Source: Pseudomonas paralcaligenes (lineage in GTDB: Bacteria; Pseudomonadota; Gammaproteobacteria; Pseudomonadales; Pseudomonadaceae). Taken from it: a stretch of DNA of 64,000 nt. The DNA is taken from NCBI RefSeq assembly GCF_019655855.1, contig NZ_BPFX01000005.1, positions 109,013 to 173,012 of the forward strand. The letters run 5' to 3'. This document shows positions 20,995 through 29,639 of this stretch, one piece after another. The position numbers were made by a program, and so were the translations under genes. The notes under the pieces are model-generated. The model was given only the letters and a program-made list of their open reading frames with translations. It was not told the origin of the DNA and searched no databases. Positions within the stretch are counted from its first letter, which is position 1, and the number at the start of each line of letters is the position of its first letter.

Positions 20995-22104
20995 ATGAGC
21001 TGCGATTTCCTCGCCCTGGCCGTACCGGGTGTACAGAAACTCTCGCCCTACGTGCCGGGCAAGCCGGTCGACGAACTGGCCCGCGAGCTGGATCTCGATC
21101 CGGCCGGCATCGTCAAGCTGGCCAGCAACGAGAATCCGCTGGGTCCGTCGCCCAAGGCGCTGGAGGCGATCCGCGCCGAGCTGGCCGAGCTGACCCGTTA
21201 TCCCGACGGTAACGGCTTCGAGCTGAAGCAGAAGCTGGCCGCGCGCTGCGGCGTGACGCCGGCCCAGGTGACCCTGGGCAACGGCTCCAACGACATCCTC
21301 GACCTGGTCGCCCGTGCCTGGCTGGCGCCGGGCCTGAACGCGGTGTTCAGCCAGTACGCCTTCGCCGTGTACCCGATTGCCACCCAGGCGGTCGGCGCCC
21401 AGGGCAAGGTGGTGCCGGCCAGGGATTATGGTCATGACCTGGAAGCCATGCTGGCGGCCATCGACGCCAATACCCGCGTGGTGTTCGTCGCCAACCCGAA
21501 CAACCCGACCGGCACCTGGTTCGGCCCGGACGCGCTGGAGCGCTTCCTCGCCCGCGTGCCCGAGAACGTGCTGGTGGTGCTGGACGAGGCCTATATCGAG
21601 TACGCCGAGGGTGACGAGCTGCCGGACGGCCTCGACTACCTGGCGCGTTACCCGAACCTGCTGGTCTCGCGCACCTTCTCCAAGGCCTACGGCCTGGCCT
21701 CGCTGCGGGTCGGCTATGCACTTTCCTCGCCTCAGGTGGCGGACGTGCTCAACCGCGTGCGCGCGCCGTTCAATGTCAACAGCCTGGCCCTGACCGCCGC
21801 CTGCGCCGCGCTGGACGATGCCGACTACCTGGCCGCCAGCCGCCGCACCAACGATGCCGGCATGGCGCAGCTGGAAGAGGGCTTCCGTGGCCTGGGCCTG
21901 AGCTGGATTCCCAGCAAGGGCAACTTCATCGCCGTCGACTTCGCTCGCGATGCCGCGCCGATCAACCAGGCGCTGCTGCAGGCCGGGGTGATCGTGCGTC
22001 CGGTGGCCGGCTACGGCATGCCGACCTTCCTGCGCGTGTCCATCGGCACCGAGCAGGAGAACGCCCGCTTCCTCGAAGCGCTGGAGCGGATTCTCCGTGG
22101 CTGA
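20995..22104 (+). CDS. hisC: Histidinol-phosphate / aromatic aminotransferase HisC
   Basis: Fold-type I PLP aminotransferase of 369 residues. LASNENPLGPSPKA (N-terminal arm), NPNNPTGTW, the DEAYIEY segment and the Lys in RTFSKAYGLASLRVGYA are all present. In Pseudomonas this copy (often hisC2) lies in the pheA-tyrA cluster and probably serves as the aromatic amino acid transaminase as well as in histidine synthesis. A GAGGAG site precedes the ATG by about 6 nt. The end overlaps the tyrA-aroA start by 8 nt. Confidence 0.92.
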   Translation: MSCDFLALAVPGVQKLSPYVPGKPVDELARELDLDPAGIVKLASNENPLGPSPKALEAIRAELAELTRYPDGNGFELKQKLAARCGVTPAQVTLGNGSNDILDLVARAWLAPGLNAVFSQYAFAVYPIATQAVGAQGKVVPARDYGHDLEAMLAAIDANTRVVFVANPNNPTGTWFGPDALERFLARVPENVLVVLDEAYIEYAEGDELPDGLDYLARYPNLLVSRTFSKAYGLASLRVGYALSSPQVADVLNRVRAPFNVNSLALTAACAALDDADYLAASRRTNDAGMAQLEEGFRGLGLSWIPSKGNFIAVDFARDAAPINQALLQAGVIVRPVAGYGMPTFLRVSIGTEQENARFLEALERILRG

Positions 22105-24328
22105 CGTCATGCCGGCCGGCAGACTCGGCCGCCTGGTGGTGGTGGGGCTCGGCCTGATCGGTGGCTCCTTCGCCAAGGGCATCCGCGAGAAACGGCTGTT
22201 CGACGAAGTGGTGGGCGTGGACCTGGACCCGGAGTCGCGCCGCCTGGCGGTGGAGTTGGGCGTGGTCGACCGCTGCGAGACCGAACTGGCCGCCGCCTGT
22301 CAGGGCGCTGCGGTGATCCAGTTGGCGGTGCCTATCCTGGCCATGGAAAAGGTCCTGGCCCAGCTAGCGCGACTCGACCTGGGCGAAGCGGTGCTCACCG
22401 ACGTGGGCAGCGCCAAGGGCAACGTGGTGCGCGCGGCGCGCCTGGCCTTCGATGGCAGGGTAGAGCGCTTCGTCCCGGGTCATCCCATCGCCGGCTCTGA
22501 GGAGAGCGGGGTGGAGGCCTCCAACGCCGAGCTGTTCCGCCGGCATAAGGTGATCCTCACTCCGCACGAAAGCACCGATGCCGCCGCGCTGACGCTGGTC
22601 GACGGCCTGTGGCGCGCCCTGGGCGCCGATGTGGAGCACATGGAGGTGGAGCACCACGATCAGGTGCTGGCCGCTACCAGCCACCTGCCACACCTGCTGG
22701 CCTTCACCCTGGTCGACTCGTTGGCCAAGCGCAGCGAGAACCTGGAAATCTTCCGCTACGCAGCCGGCGGCTTCCGCGACTTCACGCGGATCGCCGGCAG
22801 CGACCCGGTGATGTGGCACGACATCTTCCTCGCCAACCGCGAGGCCGTGCTGCGCACCCTCGACGCATTTCGCGACGACCTCGACGCCCTGCGCGGCGCG
22901 GTCGACGCTGGGGACGGGCATCAGTTGCTGGGCGTGTTCACCCGCGCCCGTCACGCCCGCGAGCATTTCAGCAAAATCCTGGCCCGCAGGGCCTATGTGG
23001 ACGCCATGCACTCGAACGACCTGATCTACCTCGCCAACCCCGGTGGCTCCCTCTCCGGCCGCATCCGCGTGCCCGGCGACAAGTCCATCTCGCACCGCTC
23101 GATCATGCTCGGCTCGCTGGCCGAAGGCACCACCCAGGTGGAAGGCTTCCTCGAAGGCGAGGACGCCCTGGCCACCCTGCAGGCCTTCCGCGACATGGGC
23201 GTGGTGATTGAAGGCCCGCACCACGGCAAGGTGACTATCCACGGCGTCGGCCTGAACGGCCTAAAGCCGCCGCCCGGCCCGCTTTACCTGGGCAACTCCG
23301 GCACCTCCATGCGCCTGCTCTCCGGCCTGCTCGCCGCGCAGCCGTTCGACACCGTGCTGAGTGGCGACGCCTCGCTGTCCAAGCGTCCGATGAACCGCGT
23401 GGCCAAGCCGCTGCGCGAGATGGGTGCAGTGATTGAGACCGGTCCGGAAGGCCGTCCGCCACTGACTATCCGTGGCGGCCAGCGCCTGACCGGCATGAGC
23501 TACGACATGCCGATGGCCAGCGCCCAGGTCAAATCCTGCCTGCTGCTGGCCGGCCTGTACGCCGCCGGCGAGACCAGCGTGACCGAGCCGGCGCCGACCC
23601 GCGACCACACCGAGCGCATGCTGCGTGGCTTCGGCTATCCGGTGACGGTCGACGGCAACGTCGCCACTGTCGAGTCCGGTCACAAGCTCAGCGCCACCCA
23701 TATCGAAGTGCCGGCGGATATCTCCTCGGCCGCCTTCTTCCTGGTCGCCGCGAGCATTGCCGAGGGCTCCGAGCTGGTGCTGGAGCACGTCGGCATCAAC
23801 CCGACCCGTACTGGCGTGATCGACATCCTCAAGCTGATGGGCGCCGACCTGACCCTGGAAAACCAGCGTGAAGTCGGCGGCGAGCCGGTGGCGGACATCC
23901 GCGTGCGTGCCGCCAAGCTCAAGGGCATCGATATCCCCGAAGACCTGGTGCCGCTGGCCATCGACGAATTCCCGGTGCTGTTCGTCGCCGCCGCCTGCGC
24001 CGAAGGGCGCACCGTGCTGCGTGGCGCCGAGGAGCTGCGGGTCAAGGAGTCCGACCGCATCCAGGTGATGGCCGATGGCCTGATCGCCCTGGGTGTGAAG
24101 GCCGAGCCGACCCCGGACGGCATCATCATCGAGGGTGGTCCGATCGGTGGCGGCGAAGTGTGGAGCCATGGCGACCACCGCATCGCCATGTCCTTCAGCG
24201 TCGCCTCGCTGCGTGCCACTGCGCCGATCCGCATCCACGACTGTGCCAACGTCGCCACCTCCTTCCCCAACTTCCTCGGTCTGGCGGCACAGACCGGCAT
24301 CCGCGTGGCGGAAGAGAGCAAGGCATGA
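22097..24328 (+). CDS. tyrA-aroA: Fused prephenate dehydrogenase (TyrA) and EPSP synthase (AroA)
   Basis: A 743-residue bifunctional protein. Residues 1 to about 300 form a cyclohexadienyl dehydrogenase with the NAD motif [14 protein letters not shown] (15-28), the active-site [10 protein letters not shown] and ATSHLPH. From about residue 304 ([14 protein letters not shown]) a complete EPSP synthase follows, with [19 protein letters not shown], the inhibitor-binding loop [11 protein letters not shown] and KESDR near the end. The fusion is a known Pseudomonas arrangement and joins a shikimate step to the first tyrosine-specific step. The start may be GTG 22097 or ATG 22109; both are close to the hisC end. 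Confidence 0.94.
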   Translation: MADVMPAGRLGRLVVVGLGLIGGSFAKGIREKRLFDEVVGVDLDPESRRLAVELGVVDRCETELAAACQGAAVIQLAVPILAMEKVLAQLARLDLGEAVLTDVGSAKGNVVRAARLAFDGRVERFVPGHPIAGSEESGVEASNAELFRRHKVILTPHESTDAAALTLVDGLWRALGADVEHMEVEHHDQVLAATSHLPHLLAFTLVDSLAKRSENLEIFRYAAGGFRDFTRIAGSDPVMWHDIFLANREAVLRTLDAFRDDLDALRGAVDAGDGHQLLGVFTRARHAREHFSKILARRAYVDAMHSNDLIYLANPGGSLSGRIRVPGDKSISHRSIMLGSLAEGTTQVEGFLEGEDALATLQAFRDMGVVIEGPHHGKVTIHGVGLNGLKPPPGPLYLGNSGTSMRLLSGLLAAQPFDTVLSGDASLSKRPMNRVAKPLREMGAVIETGPEGRPPLTIRGGQRLTGMSYDMPMASAQVKSCLLLAGLYAAGETSVTEPAPTRDHTERMLRGFGYPVTVDGNVATVESGHKLSATHIEVPADISSAAFFLVAASIAEGSELVLEHVGINPTRTGVIDILKLMGADLTLENQREVGGEPVADIRVRAAKLKGIDIPEDLVPLAIDEFPVLFVAAACAEGRTVLRGAEELRVKESDRIQVMADGLIALGVKAEPTPDGIIIEGGPIGGGEVWSHGDHRIAMSFSVASLRATAPIRIHDCANVATSFPNFLGLAAQTGIRVAEESKA

Positions 24329-24993
24329 ACGCCGTCGTCATCACCATCGACGGGCCGAGCGGCTCGGGCAAGGGCACCATCGCCGGCCTGCTGGCCAACC
24401 AGCTGGGCTGGAAACTGCTGGACTCCGGCGCCCTGTACCGCCTGCTGGCCTTCGCTGCTGGCAACCATGGTATCGACCTGACCAACGAGGAAGCGCTGAA
24501 GACCCTGGCCGCCCACCTGGACGTGCAGTTCGTCGACAAGCGTATCATCCTCGAGGGCGAGGAGGTCACCGACGCCATCCGCAACGAGCAGGTCGGCGCC
24601 GGCGCCTCCATGGTCGCGTCCCTGCCGGCGGTGCGCGAGGCGCTGCTGCAGCGCCAGCGCGCCTTCCGCGAGGCGCCGGGCCTGGTGGCCGACGGTCGCG
24701 ACATGGGCACCGTGGTGTTTCCGGACGCGCCGTTGAAGATCTACCTGACCGCCAGCGCCGAGGAGCGAGCGCGTCGCCGCTACCTGCAGTTGAAAGGCAA
24801 GGTCGAAGGTGTTAGCCTGCCGAGTCTGCTAGACGAGATTCGTGCTCGCGACGAGCGCGACATGCAGCGCGCGGTGGCTCCGCTGAAGCCGGCGGTCGAC
24901 GCCATCCAGCTGGATTCCACCGAGCTGACCATCGAGCAGGTGATGGAAAGAATTCTCAGCGAGGTCGCCAGTCGCGATCTCGCCGGGCAATGA
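24325..24993 (+). CDS. cmk: Cytidylate kinase
   Basis: CMP/dCMP kinase of 222 residues. The P-loop GPSGSGKGT (about 10-18), [22 protein letters not shown] and the LID-region [11 protein letters not shown] with the catalytic arginines are seen. The ATG at 24325 overlaps the aroA stop by 4 nt (ATGA), which fixes the start. cmk-rpsA adjacency is conserved in gammaproteobacteria. Confidence 0.95.
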   Translation: MNAVVITIDGPSGSGKGTIAGLLANQLGWKLLDSGALYRLLAFAAGNHGIDLTNEEALKTLAAHLDVQFVDKRIILEGEEVTDAIRNEQVGAGASMVASLPAVREALLQRQRAFREAPGLVADGRDMGTVVFPDAPLKIYLTASAEERARRRYLQLKGKVEGVSLPSLLDEIRARDERDMQRAVAPLKPAVDAIQLDSTELTIEQVMERILSEVASRDLAGQ

Positions 24994-25026
24994 GCCACGG
25001 CTGCCTTAAGTCGAAAGGCTCGCAAG

Positions 25027-25069
25027 GAGGCATGCGGGAGACCAGTCATAGTCCCGCAGGCCTCTTTTT
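25027..25069 (+). terminator. Hairpin with T-run between cmk and rpsA
   Basis: GAGGC-x-TGCGGGA pairs with TCCCGCA-x-GCCTC across a loop of about 14 nt, followed by five T. It is 34 nt past cmk and 70 nt before rpsA, so it can end the upstream operon or attenuate read-through into rpsA. Confidence 0.75.
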
Positions 25070-25139
25070 ACATGAACGAACCCACATTGTCTGGAGTGTG
25101 GTTTGGGCGAATCCCCGCCCTTGATCAACAGGAATCAAC

Positions 25140-26819
25140 ATGAGCGAAAGCTTTGCAGAACTTTTTGAAGAAAGCCTGAAATCCCTCGACATGCAGCCGG
25201 GTGCTATCATCACCGGCATCGTGGTCGACATCGACGGTGACTGGGTCACCGTGCATGCCGGCCTGAAGTCCGAGGGCGTCATCCCACTCGACCAGTTCTT
25301 CAACGAACAAGGCGAGCTGACCATCAAGGTCGGTGACGAAGTCCACGTTGCGCTGGACGCTGTGGAAGACGGCTTCGGTGAAACCAAGCTGTCCCGCGAG
25401 AAAGCCAAGCGTGCCGAGTCCTGGCTGGTTCTGGAAGCCGCTTTCAATGCTGAGGAAGTGGTCAAGGGCGTCATCAACGGCAAGGTCAAAGGCGGCTTCA
25501 CCGTTGACGTCAACGGCATCCGCGCGTTCCTGCCGGGCTCCCTGGTCGATGTCCGTCCGGTGCGTGATACCACTCACCTGGAAGGCAAAGAGCTGGAGTT
25601 CAAGGTCATCAAGCTGGACCAGAAGCGCAACAACGTTGTCGTTTCCCGTCGCAGCGTGCTGGAAGCCGAGAACAGCGCCGAGCGCGAAGCTCTGCTGGAA
25701 TCCCTGCAGGAAGGCCAGCAGGTCAAAGGTATCGTCAAGAACCTCACCGACTACGGTGCGTTCGTTGACCTGGGCGGCGTAGACGGTCTGCTGCACATCA
25801 CCGACATGGCCTGGAAGCGCATCAAGCACCCGTCCGAGATCGTCAACGTCGGCGACGAGATCGACGTCAAGGTCCTGAAATACGACCGCGAGCGCAACCG
25901 CGTCTCCCTGGGTCTGAAGCAGCTGGGCGAAGATCCGTGGGTCGCCATCAAGGCGCGCTACCCGGAAGGCACCCGTGTCACCGCCAAGGTCACCAACCTG
26001 ACCGACTACGGCTGCTTCGCCGAGCTGGAAGAAGGCGTGGAAGGCCTGGTGCACGTGTCCGAGATGGATTGGACCAACAAGAACATCCACCCGTCCAAGG
26101 TCGTTCAGGTCGGCGACGAAGTGGAAGTTCAGGTTCTCGACATCGACGAGGAGCGTCGTCGTATCTCCCTGGGCATCAAGCAGTGCAAGTCCAACCCGTG
26201 GGAAGACTTCTCCGGCCAGTTCAACAAGGGCGACAAGATCTCCGGCACCATCAAGTCGATCACCGATTTCGGTATCTTCATTGGCCTGGATGGCGGCATC
26301 GACGGTCTGGTTCACCTGTCCGACATCTCTTGGAACGAAGTGGGCGAAGAAGCCGTACGTCGCTTCAAGAAGGGCGACGAGCTGGAAACCGTCATCCTCT
26401 CCGTTGATCCGGAGCGTGAGCGCATCTCCCTGGGCATCAAGCAGCTGGAAGACGATCCGTTCTCCAACTACGCCTCCCTGAACGAGAAAGGCACCATCGT
26501 GCGCGGTACCGTCAAGGAAGTGGACGCCAAAGGCGCCGTGATCAGCCTGGGCGGCGACATCGAAGGCATCCTGAAAGCCTCCGAAATCAGCCGTGACCGC
26601 GTCGAAGACGCGCGCAACGTGCTGAAAGAAGGCGACGAAGTCGAAGCCAAGATCATCAGCATCGACCGCAAGTCCCGCGTTATCAGCCTGTCCGTCAAGT
26701 CCAAAGACGTCGAAGACGAAAAGGATGCGATGAAAGAGCTGCGTAACAAGCAGGAAACCGAAACCACTGGTCCGACCACCATCGGTGATCTGATCCGTGC
26801 ACAGATGAACCAGAACTAA
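25140..26819 (+). CDS. rpsA: 30S ribosomal protein S1
   Basis: Ribosomal protein S1 of 559 residues, close to E. coli (557). Six S1 RNA-binding repeats can be followed, with [46 protein letters not shown] as repeats 3-5 and the last ending near residue 535. It brings structured mRNAs to the 30S subunit and represses its own translation in E. coli. Codon use is noticeably more biased (many CGT, GGT, TCC) than in neighbouring genes, as expected for high expression. It has its own leader and a strong terminator at 26836. Confidence 0.97.
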   Translation: MSESFAELFEESLKSLDMQPGAIITGIVVDIDGDWVTVHAGLKSEGVIPLDQFFNEQGELTIKVGDEVHVALDAVEDGFGETKLSREKAKRAESWLVLEAAFNAEEVVKGVINGKVKGGFTVDVNGIRAFLPGSLVDVRPVRDTTHLEGKELEFKVIKLDQKRNNVVVSRRSVLEAENSAEREALLESLQEGQQVKGIVKNLTDYGAFVDLGGVDGLLHITDMAWKRIKHPSEIVNVGDEIDVKVLKYDRERNRVSLGLKQLGEDPWVAIKARYPEGTRVTAKVTNLTDYGCFAELEEGVEGLVHVSEMDWTNKNIHPSKVVQVGDEVEVQVLDIDEERRRISLGIKQCKSNPWEDFSGQFNKGDKISGTIKSITDFGIFIGLDGGIDGLVHLSDISWNEVGEEAVRRFKKGDELETVILSVDPERERISLGIKQLEDDPFSNYASLNEKGTIVRGTVKEVDAKGAVISLGGDIEGILKASEISRDRVEDARNVLKEGDEVEAKIISIDRKSRVISLSVKSKDVEDEKDAMKELRNKQETETTGPTTIGDLIRAQMNQN

Positions 26820-26835
26820 GTTCCGGTGCTTCTGG

Positions 26836-26863
26836 AAAAAGGGCGACTTCGGTCGCCCTTTTT
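26836..26863 (+). terminator. Rho-independent terminator of rpsA
   Basis: Stem GGGCGAC/GTCGCCC with a TTCG tetraloop, flanked by five A and five T, 16 nt after the rpsA stop. Confidence 0.93.
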
Positions 26864-26976
26864 CATTTCCGGGCGATTCGTATTTTTCCTCTTGACATTT
26901 GGGCTATCCAAACATTGGCAGGCGTGCTAAAACACCCTATCAGTTGATCTAGCCGCTTGAAAAAGAAGGGAAAACC

Positions 26977-27258
26977 ATGACCAAGTCGGAGTTGATCGAG
27001 CGCATTGTCACTCACCAGGGACTGCTGTCCTCCAAGGATGTGGAGCTCGCGATCAAGACCATGCTGGAGCAGATGTCCCAGGCTCTGGCGACTGGCGACC
27101 GGATCGAGATTCGTGGCTTTGGCAGCTTCTCTCTGCACTATCGTGCTCCCCGGGTCGGAAGAAACCCGAAGACCGGTGAGTCGGTTCGACTGGATGGCAA
27201 GTACGTGCCGCACTTCAAACCTGGCAAAGAGCTGCGCGATCGCGTCAATGACGAGTAA
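26977..27258 (+). CDS. ihfB: Integration host factor subunit beta
   Basis: IHF-beta (HimD), 93 residues, forming with IHF-alpha the sequence-specific DNA-bending heterodimer. [10 protein letters not shown] at the start, [17 protein letters not shown] and the intercalating-proline arm RxxRNPKTGE ([11 protein letters not shown]) are diagnostic. An AGAAGGGAAAACC site precedes the ATG. The 113 nt after the rpsA terminator contains a TTGACA hexamer at 26892-26897, but no good -10 at standard spacing. ihfB marks the left border of the LPS locus in Pseudomonas. Confidence 0.95.
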   Translation: MTKSELIERIVTHQGLLSSKDVELAIKTMLEQMSQALATGDRIEIRGFGSFSLHYRAPRVGRNPKTGESVRLDGKYVPHFKPGKELRDRVNDE

Positions 27259-27293
27259 GATCACGGTTTTTCCGTCGCCCTGGGAAGCTGAAC

Positions 27294-27575
27294 ATGCTCA
27301 GCGGAATTAAGCGCTTCATCGTCGTTTCGGGTCTGCTGCTCGTCGGCGCCCTGGTTCTGGTGTTCGTCCTGCAGAACAGCCAGCAGTCGCAGTTCCAGTT
27401 CCTGCTCTGGGCGACCCCGGAGCTGCCGTTCTCCGTGGTGCTGGTCGCCGCCTTCCTGCTGGGTGTCCTCTCCAGCCTGCTCTTCAGCCTGATTCTTGCC
27501 TGGCGGATGGCTGGACGCTCGGCGCGCGCGAGGCGCGAAACACAAGTCGCTTCCTCCGTGGCGAAGAGCAACTAA
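27294..27575 (+). CDS. LapA-domain (DUF1049) membrane protein
   Basis: A 93-residue inner-membrane protein with two hydrophobic helices (about 9-27 and 44-68) separated by the short QNSQQSQFQFLLWATPELP loop typical of LapA/YciS. In E. coli LapA works with LapB to control FtsH-dependent LpxC turnover and so LPS amount. No lapB follows here; in Pseudomonas a lapA-like gene after ihfB is usual. It lies 35 nt after ihfB, likely in one transcript. Confidence 0.87.
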   Translation: MLSGIKRFIVVSGLLLVGALVLVFVLQNSQQSQFQFLLWATPELPFSVVLVAAFLLGVLSSLLFSLILAWRMAGRSARARRETQVASSVAKSN

Positions 27576-27639
27576 ACCTTTGCAGATGTTGTCGAACGCT
27601 GCCTGCAATCTGGATCAACCCTCGATGAAGTATCTGCCC

Positions 27640-28602
27640 ATGAAACGGGTGCTTGTAACAGGAGCCACCGGTTTCGTCGGCGGTGCGTTGGTGCGCAGGC
27701 TCGGCGCGGAGCCTGGCATGGTGCCTGTCGCGGGCGTGCGTCGTGTACCCGCTCCAGCAGAAGCTTCTGTCGAATATCTCGCACTGGGTGATCTCGAGGA
27801 TTGCTGGGTGAGCCCGCAGGATCTGCAAGGCCTCTCCGCAGTGGTGCATGCTGCCGCTCGCGTGCATGTGATGCACGATCATGCCGCCGATCCCTTGGCC
27901 GAGTTCCGCAGGGTCAATGTCCAGGGCACGCTGGCGCTGGCTACGGCGGCTGCGGCGGCGGGCGTGCGCCGTTTCGTGTTCCTCAGTTCGGTCAAGGTCA
28001 ATGGCGAGGCGAGCCGGCCCGGAGAGCCCATCCGCGCCGATGACGCGCCTGTGCCGCCGAGCGATCCCTATGGCCTCTCCAAGTACGAAGCCGAGCAGGG
28101 CCTGCGCAGGATCGCCGACGAGACCGGCATGGAACTGGTCATCGTTCGTCCCCCGCTGGTCTACGGGCCAGGTGTACGGGCCAACTTCCTCAGCCTGATG
28201 CGTTGGTTGCGCCTCGGCATCCCGCTGCCGCTTAGCGGCGTGGATAACCGCCGTAGTTTTGTCGCGCTGGATAATCTGGTCGATTTGCTGGTGTGCTGCG
28301 TCCGCCACCCAGCCGCGGCCAACCAGACGCTACTGGTCAGCGATGGTGACGATATCTCCACCTCCGAACTACTGCGTCGCCTGGGCGCTGCGATGGGCCG
28401 CCCGGCGCGCCTGTGGGGTTCCCGGCTGGTGAAGCGCCTGCTGATTGCGACGGGCAGGGATTCCCTGGTCCAGCGCCTGTACGGCTCGCTGCAGCTGGAT
28501 ATAGACAAGACGCGAGAGCTCCTGGGCTGGACTCCGCCCGTGCGCAGCGAGCAGGCGCTACGGGAAACCGCTGAGCATTTCCTGCGGAGACGCGCATGCT
28601 GA
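27640..28602 (+). CDS. NAD-dependent sugar epimerase/dehydratase of the LPS locus (WbpV/GalE-like)
   Basis: Extended short-chain dehydrogenase of 320 residues. The Rossmann motif GATGFVGG is near residue 8, followed by VHAAARVHVM, the Ser in FLSSVKVNGE and the catalytic YGLSKYEAE. It probably modifies a UDP-HexNAc for the first O-antigen sugar, as WbpV or similar C4-epimerases do in Pseudomonas minimal LPS loci. Two ATGs, 27625 and 27640, are possible; the second starts directly at MKRVLVTG. The stop overlaps the next gene by 7 nt. The exact sugar cannot be read from sequence. Confidence 0.82.
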   Translation: MKRVLVTGATGFVGGALVRRLGAEPGMVPVAGVRRVPAPAEASVEYLALGDLEDCWVSPQDLQGLSAVVHAAARVHVMHDHAADPLAEFRRVNVQGTLALATAAAAAGVRRFVFLSSVKVNGEASRPGEPIRADDAPVPPSDPYGLSKYEAEQGLRRIADETGMELVIVRPPLVYGPGVRANFLSLMRWLRLGIPLPLSGVDNRRSFVALDNLVDLLVCCVRHPAAANQTLLVSDGDDISTSELLRRLGAAMGRPARLWGSRLVKRLLIATGRDSLVQRLYGSLQLDIDKTRELLGWTPPVRSEQALRETAEHFLRRRAC

Positions 28603-29606
28603 CGGTCGGCTGGCTGCTTGCGGCTGCGCTGTGCGTTGCCTGGGTGGGGACCTGGCTGGTGCGTGCGTATGCGCTTCATCACAGCATTATGGATGTTCCC
28701 AACCAGCGGAGTTCGCATGTGGTGCCCACGCCGCGCGGTGGTGGCGTGGCCATTGTCCTGAGCTTCATCGCGACCCTGCCGGTGGTCGTCCAGGGCGGAT
28801 GGCTCGACGTTCACCACGCCATCGCCCTCGGTGGCGCGGGAAGTCTCGTCGCTCTGGTCGGCTTTCTCGACGATCATCGACCCATTTCCGCCCGCTGGCG
28901 GCTTCTGGTGCATTTTGTGGCGGCGGCCTGGGGGCTATACTGGCTGGGCGGCATGCCGCCCCTGCAGTTCGGTGACGCATATATCCGGTGGGGTGTCTGG
29001 GGAATTCCGGTAGGGCTTCTGTATCTGGTCTGGATGCTCAATCTCTACAACTTCATGGATGGCATCGACGGTATCGCCGGTGTCGAGGCGGTTACCACCT
29101 GTGCCGCCGTGGCGCTGATCTGCGGATTGATGGGGGATTGGCAGGCTGCGGTGCTTCCCGCTCTCCTGGCTGTTTCGGTGGGTGGCTTCCTCTACTGGAA
29201 CCTTCCCCCAGCCAGGATCTTCATGGGGGACGCCGGCAGCGGTTTTCTCGGGTTGATTCTGGGGTTGCTGTCGTTGCAGATGGCCTGGGCCAACCCTGAT
29301 CTGTTCTGGGCCTGGCTGATATTGCTGGCCGTGTTTCTGGTGGATGCCACCATCACCCTGTTGCGCCGTCTGTGGCGGGGTGTGCGCGTATACGAGGCTC
29401 ATCGGGAGCACGCCTATCAGCACGCCGCGCGTCGTTTGCGGGCACATCGGCCAGTGACCGCGGCGGTTGCCGCGATCAATCTGTTCTGGCTGCTGCCGCT
29501 GGCCTGCTGGGTGGTGCTGAAGGGTGATGCCTGGTTCGTTGTTCCGTTGGCCTATGGGCCATTGATCTGGTTGGTGTTGAAATACCGTGCGGGTTTGGCT
29601 GAGTAG
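28596..29606 (+). CDS. wbpL: Undecaprenyl-phosphate sugar-1-phosphate transferase (WbpL/WecA family)
   Basis: Polytopic inner-membrane glycosyltransferase of 336 residues that starts O-antigen or related glycan synthesis by loading a HexNAc-1-phosphate on undecaprenyl phosphate. Around ten hydrophobic helices are visible. Catalytic motifs of the MraY/WecA family are present: DVPNQRSSH near the N terminus, GFLDDHRP, NLYNFMDGIDG and FMGDAGSGFLG. The place between a sugar epimerase and wbpM is that of WbpL. A GCGGAGA site lies inside the end of the upstream gene, showing coupling. Confidence 0.88.
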   Translation: MLTVGWLLAAALCVAWVGTWLVRAYALHHSIMDVPNQRSSHVVPTPRGGGVAIVLSFIATLPVVVQGGWLDVHHAIALGGAGSLVALVGFLDDHRPISARWRLLVHFVAAAWGLYWLGGMPPLQFGDAYIRWGVWGIPVGLLYLVWMLNLYNFMDGIDGIAGVEAVTTCAAVALICGLMGDWQAAVLPALLAVSVGGFLYWNLPPARIFMGDAGSGFLGLILGLLSLQMAWANPDLFWAWLILLAVFLVDATITLLRRLWRGVRVYEAHREHAYQHAARRLRAHRPVTAAVAAINLFWLLPLACWVVLKGDAWFVVPLAYGPLIWLVLKYRAGLAE

Positions 29607-29639
29607 TACCACTTTATTTCGTTGCGAGGCATGGAGCCC

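Noticed and set aside
26892..26897. TTGACA before ihfB as a sigma-70 promoter
   Set aside because: No acceptable -10 hexamer exists at 16-18 nt; the match alone is not enough to annotate.
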